A stretch of 64,000 bases of DNA from Oleispira sp036960605. Its GTDB lineage: Bacteria; Pseudomonadota; Gammaproteobacteria; Pseudomonadales; Oceanobacteraceae. Position 1 is the stretch's first letter, and each line of letters begins with the position of its first letter. The notes under the pieces are model-generated. The model had not been told where the DNA came from. It did no database searches and was given only the letters and a program-made list of their open reading frames with translations. Both the position numbers and the translations under genes were made by a program. Below are positions 62,060 to 64,000 of this stretch, in pieces. Location of the stretch: the NCBI GenBank assembly GCA_036960605.1, contig JBALXI010000026.1, forward strand, positions 5,695 through 69,694, given 5' to 3'.

Positions 62060-63274
62060 ATGAAAAATAGTGTGTTGATGTTTCTATTCTTATTTGCGGC
62101 AACGACAGTTGCAGATGAAACAATGTACGTCATTAAAAATAACAAGAAGATAGCGATAACGCCTGAAAGAATAGCTAGATATTTTGTTGATAATGTTGGT
62201 TATTCCTTTTCTGATTTTGTTATTACAAATCTAGAAGTTATTAGGGATAAAAACAATGTAACAGAGACTTCTTGGTTCAATAATAATATTTATATTAAAC
62301 CTTTAACTTCTTTAATCCCTTTTGGTGAAACTATTGAAGTTCAGCTGTTGATGAGCCAGGGGGGAACTCAAGAATTATTAACGATAGTAATTGATGATTC
62401 TTTGGAGGATACAGTAGTAAGTAATGAATCCTTAAATCGCTGTATTCATAATCTTAAAAACAATGGAATAACCACGGTGAGTACAGTAGTCCATATTGAC
62501 TGCATGGGTAAGGGGATTACGTCAGTAGAAGGTATTCAACAATTTTATAATCTTGAAACCCTCAGGTTGAGCGATAACTATCTTACTAAAGTAGATTTGT
62601 CAGGTCTGGAAAAAATAGAAAAGATATATTTAGCGTTCAATAAAATTAATGAAATATATTTTAATAATAATAATAACATTAATACATTATATCTTGAAGG
62701 TAATGACTTTGAATATTTTCCGGCTGAAAATCTCAATAATTTAAACTATTTAAATATATCTAAAAATAGAATATCTGCTTTAGATTTATCTAATGTGGCG
62801 AAGTTGAAAAAGTTGAGAGCGAATGATAATAGTATTGATATTGTTGACCTATCAAAAAATGCAGATCTAAGGGAGGTTGACCTTCATACTAATCAACTTA
62901 AGAGGTTCTCGTTCGATAATCTTAGTAAGTTGAGAATAGTTAATTTGAATGGCAACCCAGTCGAGTCTCTTGATTATAGCTCTGTTAGCTTAAGTGAGCT
63001 GTATATATCTAATACATCTATCACAGAGCTAGATATTTCAAATCAAAATAAAATATCTGTAGTGGTTGCGGATAATAATAATATCGGAAAAATAATTTTA
63101 CCAGAATCAAAGAATTGGAATAAATTGCAAGTAGAAAATAATAAGTTAATGGAATTTTATATCCCAATAGCTAAATATTTTAATGTAATTCGCTTAGAAG
63201 GTAATCCTCTTACCCAGGCCATGAAAACTAGGCTGGAGGAAAGGAGAAGTAAGAAAGTTAAAGTTCGTTATTAA
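62060..63274 (+). CDS. Secreted leucine-rich-repeat protein
   Basis: 404 residues with a signal peptide (about 1-19). An N-terminal domain (20-125) precedes about ten leucine-rich repeats of 20-22 residues (for example YNLETLRLSDNYLTKVDLSG, then NTLYLEGNDFEYFPA and LNYLNISKNRISALDLSN). A basic C-terminus (RLEERRSKKVKVRY) closes it. Very AT-rich and Asn-rich, unlike its neighbours. Extracellular or surface binding is likely. ATG 62060. Confidence 0.8.
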   Translation: MKNSVLMFLFLFAATTVADETMYVIKNNKKIAITPERIARYFVDNVGYSFSDFVITNLEVIRDKNNVTETSWFNNNIYIKPLTSLIPFGETIEVQLLMSQGGTQELLTIVIDDSLEDTVVSNESLNRCIHNLKNNGITTVSTVVHIDCMGKGITSVEGIQQFYNLETLRLSDNYLTKVDLSGLEKIEKIYLAFNKINEIYFNNNNNINTLYLEGNDFEYFPAENLNNLNYLNISKNRISALDLSNVAKLKKLRANDNSIDIVDLSKNADLREVDLHTNQLKRFSFDNLSKLRIVNLNGNPVESLDYSSVSLSELYISNTSITELDISNQNKISVVVADNNNIGKIILPESKNWNKLQVENNKLMEFYIPIAKYFNVIRLEGNPLTQAMKTRLEERRSKKVKVRY

Positions 63275-63336
63275 TGCCTGATATCTTATGTTTTTATATG
63301 AGTATAAGTTTTCTTGTTACTAAATAAGTTTATTGT

Positions 63337-63377
63337 GGCCTTTTTAAAAAGGCCAGTGCATACATAGGCTGGCCTTT
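63337..63377 (+). terminator. Terminator after the leucine-rich-repeat gene
   Basis: TGGCCTTTTTAAAAAGGCCA is a perfect palindrome; its right part also pairs with CTGGCCTTT at 63369-63377, so two alternative hairpins are possible. T-runs are short. Confidence 0.6.
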
Positions 63378-63518
63378 CATCTTAATCATATGCTAGCTAA
63401 TTTTTTCTGTTACTAAATATGTGCTTTGGCCAAATAAAGTCAGCACGGCGGTAGAACCCAAGCCCATGGTGGAACTATCGGCAGGAGAAGGGGTTAAGCG
63501 ATTTTTATACTCAGTACT

Positions 63519-64000
63519 TCAGCGCGAGCAACTAACGGTGCCAAGCGCACCTATATTAATTTTCCCCGGGCTGATGCCGTAGTGTTTTTTAAAGACACGA
63601 CTGAAAGCCGCTTCTGATTGATAGCCCACATTATCGGCGACCTGTGAAATTCTGATCCCCTTCATTAAATATTTATAAGCCAGTTGCATTCGCCACCAAG
63701 TGAGATATTCATTGACTGTTTTTCCGCTGACTTTTTTAAACAGTTGAGAAAATTTAGTGCGTGACATTGCACAAGCTTGCGCCAATGTTTCTAACGTCCA
63801 GTTTTTTTCTGGATTGTTTTTAATGCTGTTAATGGCAGGTTGTAATTCTTGGTGAATAAATAAGTTTAGAAAGCACAAGTTCTTGCCATGCTTTATGTGG
63901 TGACGCAGTGCGTAAATAAAGAGCAGCTCACCTTCACGATTGAAATCAAATTCTACAAACGTTAAGCCAATATCTGCTTGATCGTTTTCTATCACTTCAA
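63519..64000 (-). CDS. AraC-family transcriptional regulator, C-terminal part (runs off the window)
   Basis: The frame is open to the right edge of the window. The two helix-turn-helix motifs are complete: TLETLAQACAMSRTKFSQLF and IRISQVADNVGYQSEAAFSR with FKKHYGISPGK. The sensory N-terminal (cupin-type) part lies beyond base 64000. The effector is unknown. A GTG at 63995 is in frame but is probably internal. Confidence 0.85.
   Translation of the reverse strand, partial: EVIENDQADIGLTFVEFDFNREGELLFIYALRHHIKHGKNLCFLNLFIHQELQPAINSIKNNPEKNWTLETLAQACAMSRTKFSQLFKKVSGKTVNEYLTWWRMQLAYKYLMKGIRISQVADNVGYQSEAAFSRVFKKHYGISPGKINIGALGTVSCSR

Noticed and set aside
63390..63462. Short minus-strand frame with a membrane-like start next to the AraC gene
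   Set aside because: Only 24 codons, no continuation or partner; could be a remnant but cannot be supported.

Overview
The window looks like chromosome of a moderately AT-rich marine gammaproteobacterium. The gene order proA-nadD-rsfS-rlmH-mrdA-rodA-mltB-rlpA-dacA-ybeD-lipB-lipA, the type II secretion genes, class I fumarase, Mpl/UbiX and EfpL point to the Oceanospirillales/Oleispira-Bermanella-Thalassolituus neighbourhood. That placement is an inference from gene content and base composition, not from a database search.

Layout. 1-4000: tail of a DsbA/HCCA-isomerase-like gene, then gspN-gspC-gspD of a type II secretion system. 4-11.7 kb: nucleotide house-cleaning (YceF), Fe-superoxide dismutase, a coiled-coil membrane protein coupled to an acyl-CoA-dehydrogenase-like protein, a tandem pair of paralogous secreted proteins, a lipoprotein, class I fumarase, PhhB and a small secreted protein. 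11.8-17.1 kb: a compact five-gene operon that I consider the most unusual item. It encodes an outer-membrane protein with a FlgO/CsgG-like periplasmic part, a TPR lipoprotein, a single polypeptide that joins a shortened FliF (MS-ring) to a FliG (rotor), a MotA homologue and a MotB homologue. No other flagellar gene is present. It reads as a minimal ion-driven trans-envelope motor that is not a flagellum. 17.1-21.6 kb: a PhoX-family phosphatase lipoprotein behind an array of Pho-box-like repeats, then a dihaem cytochrome lipoprotein and a membrane protein behind a second Pho-box-like site.

21.6-31.2 kb: PpnN, a CBS-domain protein, PurU, Fbp, Mpl-UbiX and a thrombospondin-type-3 repeat protein built from eight 75-residue units. 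31.4-34.7 kb: a carboxyl-methyltransferase-like protein and two overlapping membrane proteins with degenerate GGDEF domains. 34.9-46.1 kb: proline, NAD and ribosome-silencing genes, the elongation cell-wall cluster (PBP2, RodA, MltB, RlpA, PBP5/6) and lipoate synthesis.

46.1-54.4 kb: a chromosomal integron placed directly after lipA. The integrase gene faces left, a LexA-type box lies 15 bases ahead of its start, and an attI-like core is followed by eleven rightward single-gene cassettes separated by attC sites. The last attC is truncated, which marks the end of the array. Cassette products are mostly unknown: ankyrin, Cys-rich CPCC, L7/L12-C-terminal-like, TPR and DUF6891-like proteins.

54.4-64 kb: small membrane and DNA-binding-like proteins, a spermidine-synthase-fold protein, a periplasmic solute-binding-like protein, EfpL (YeiP), a GST with a divergent LysR regulator, an apparently active GGEEF diguanylate cyclase, a secreted AT-rich leucine-rich-repeat protein after 0.9 kb without a convincing gene, and the C-terminal part of an AraC regulator that runs off the window.
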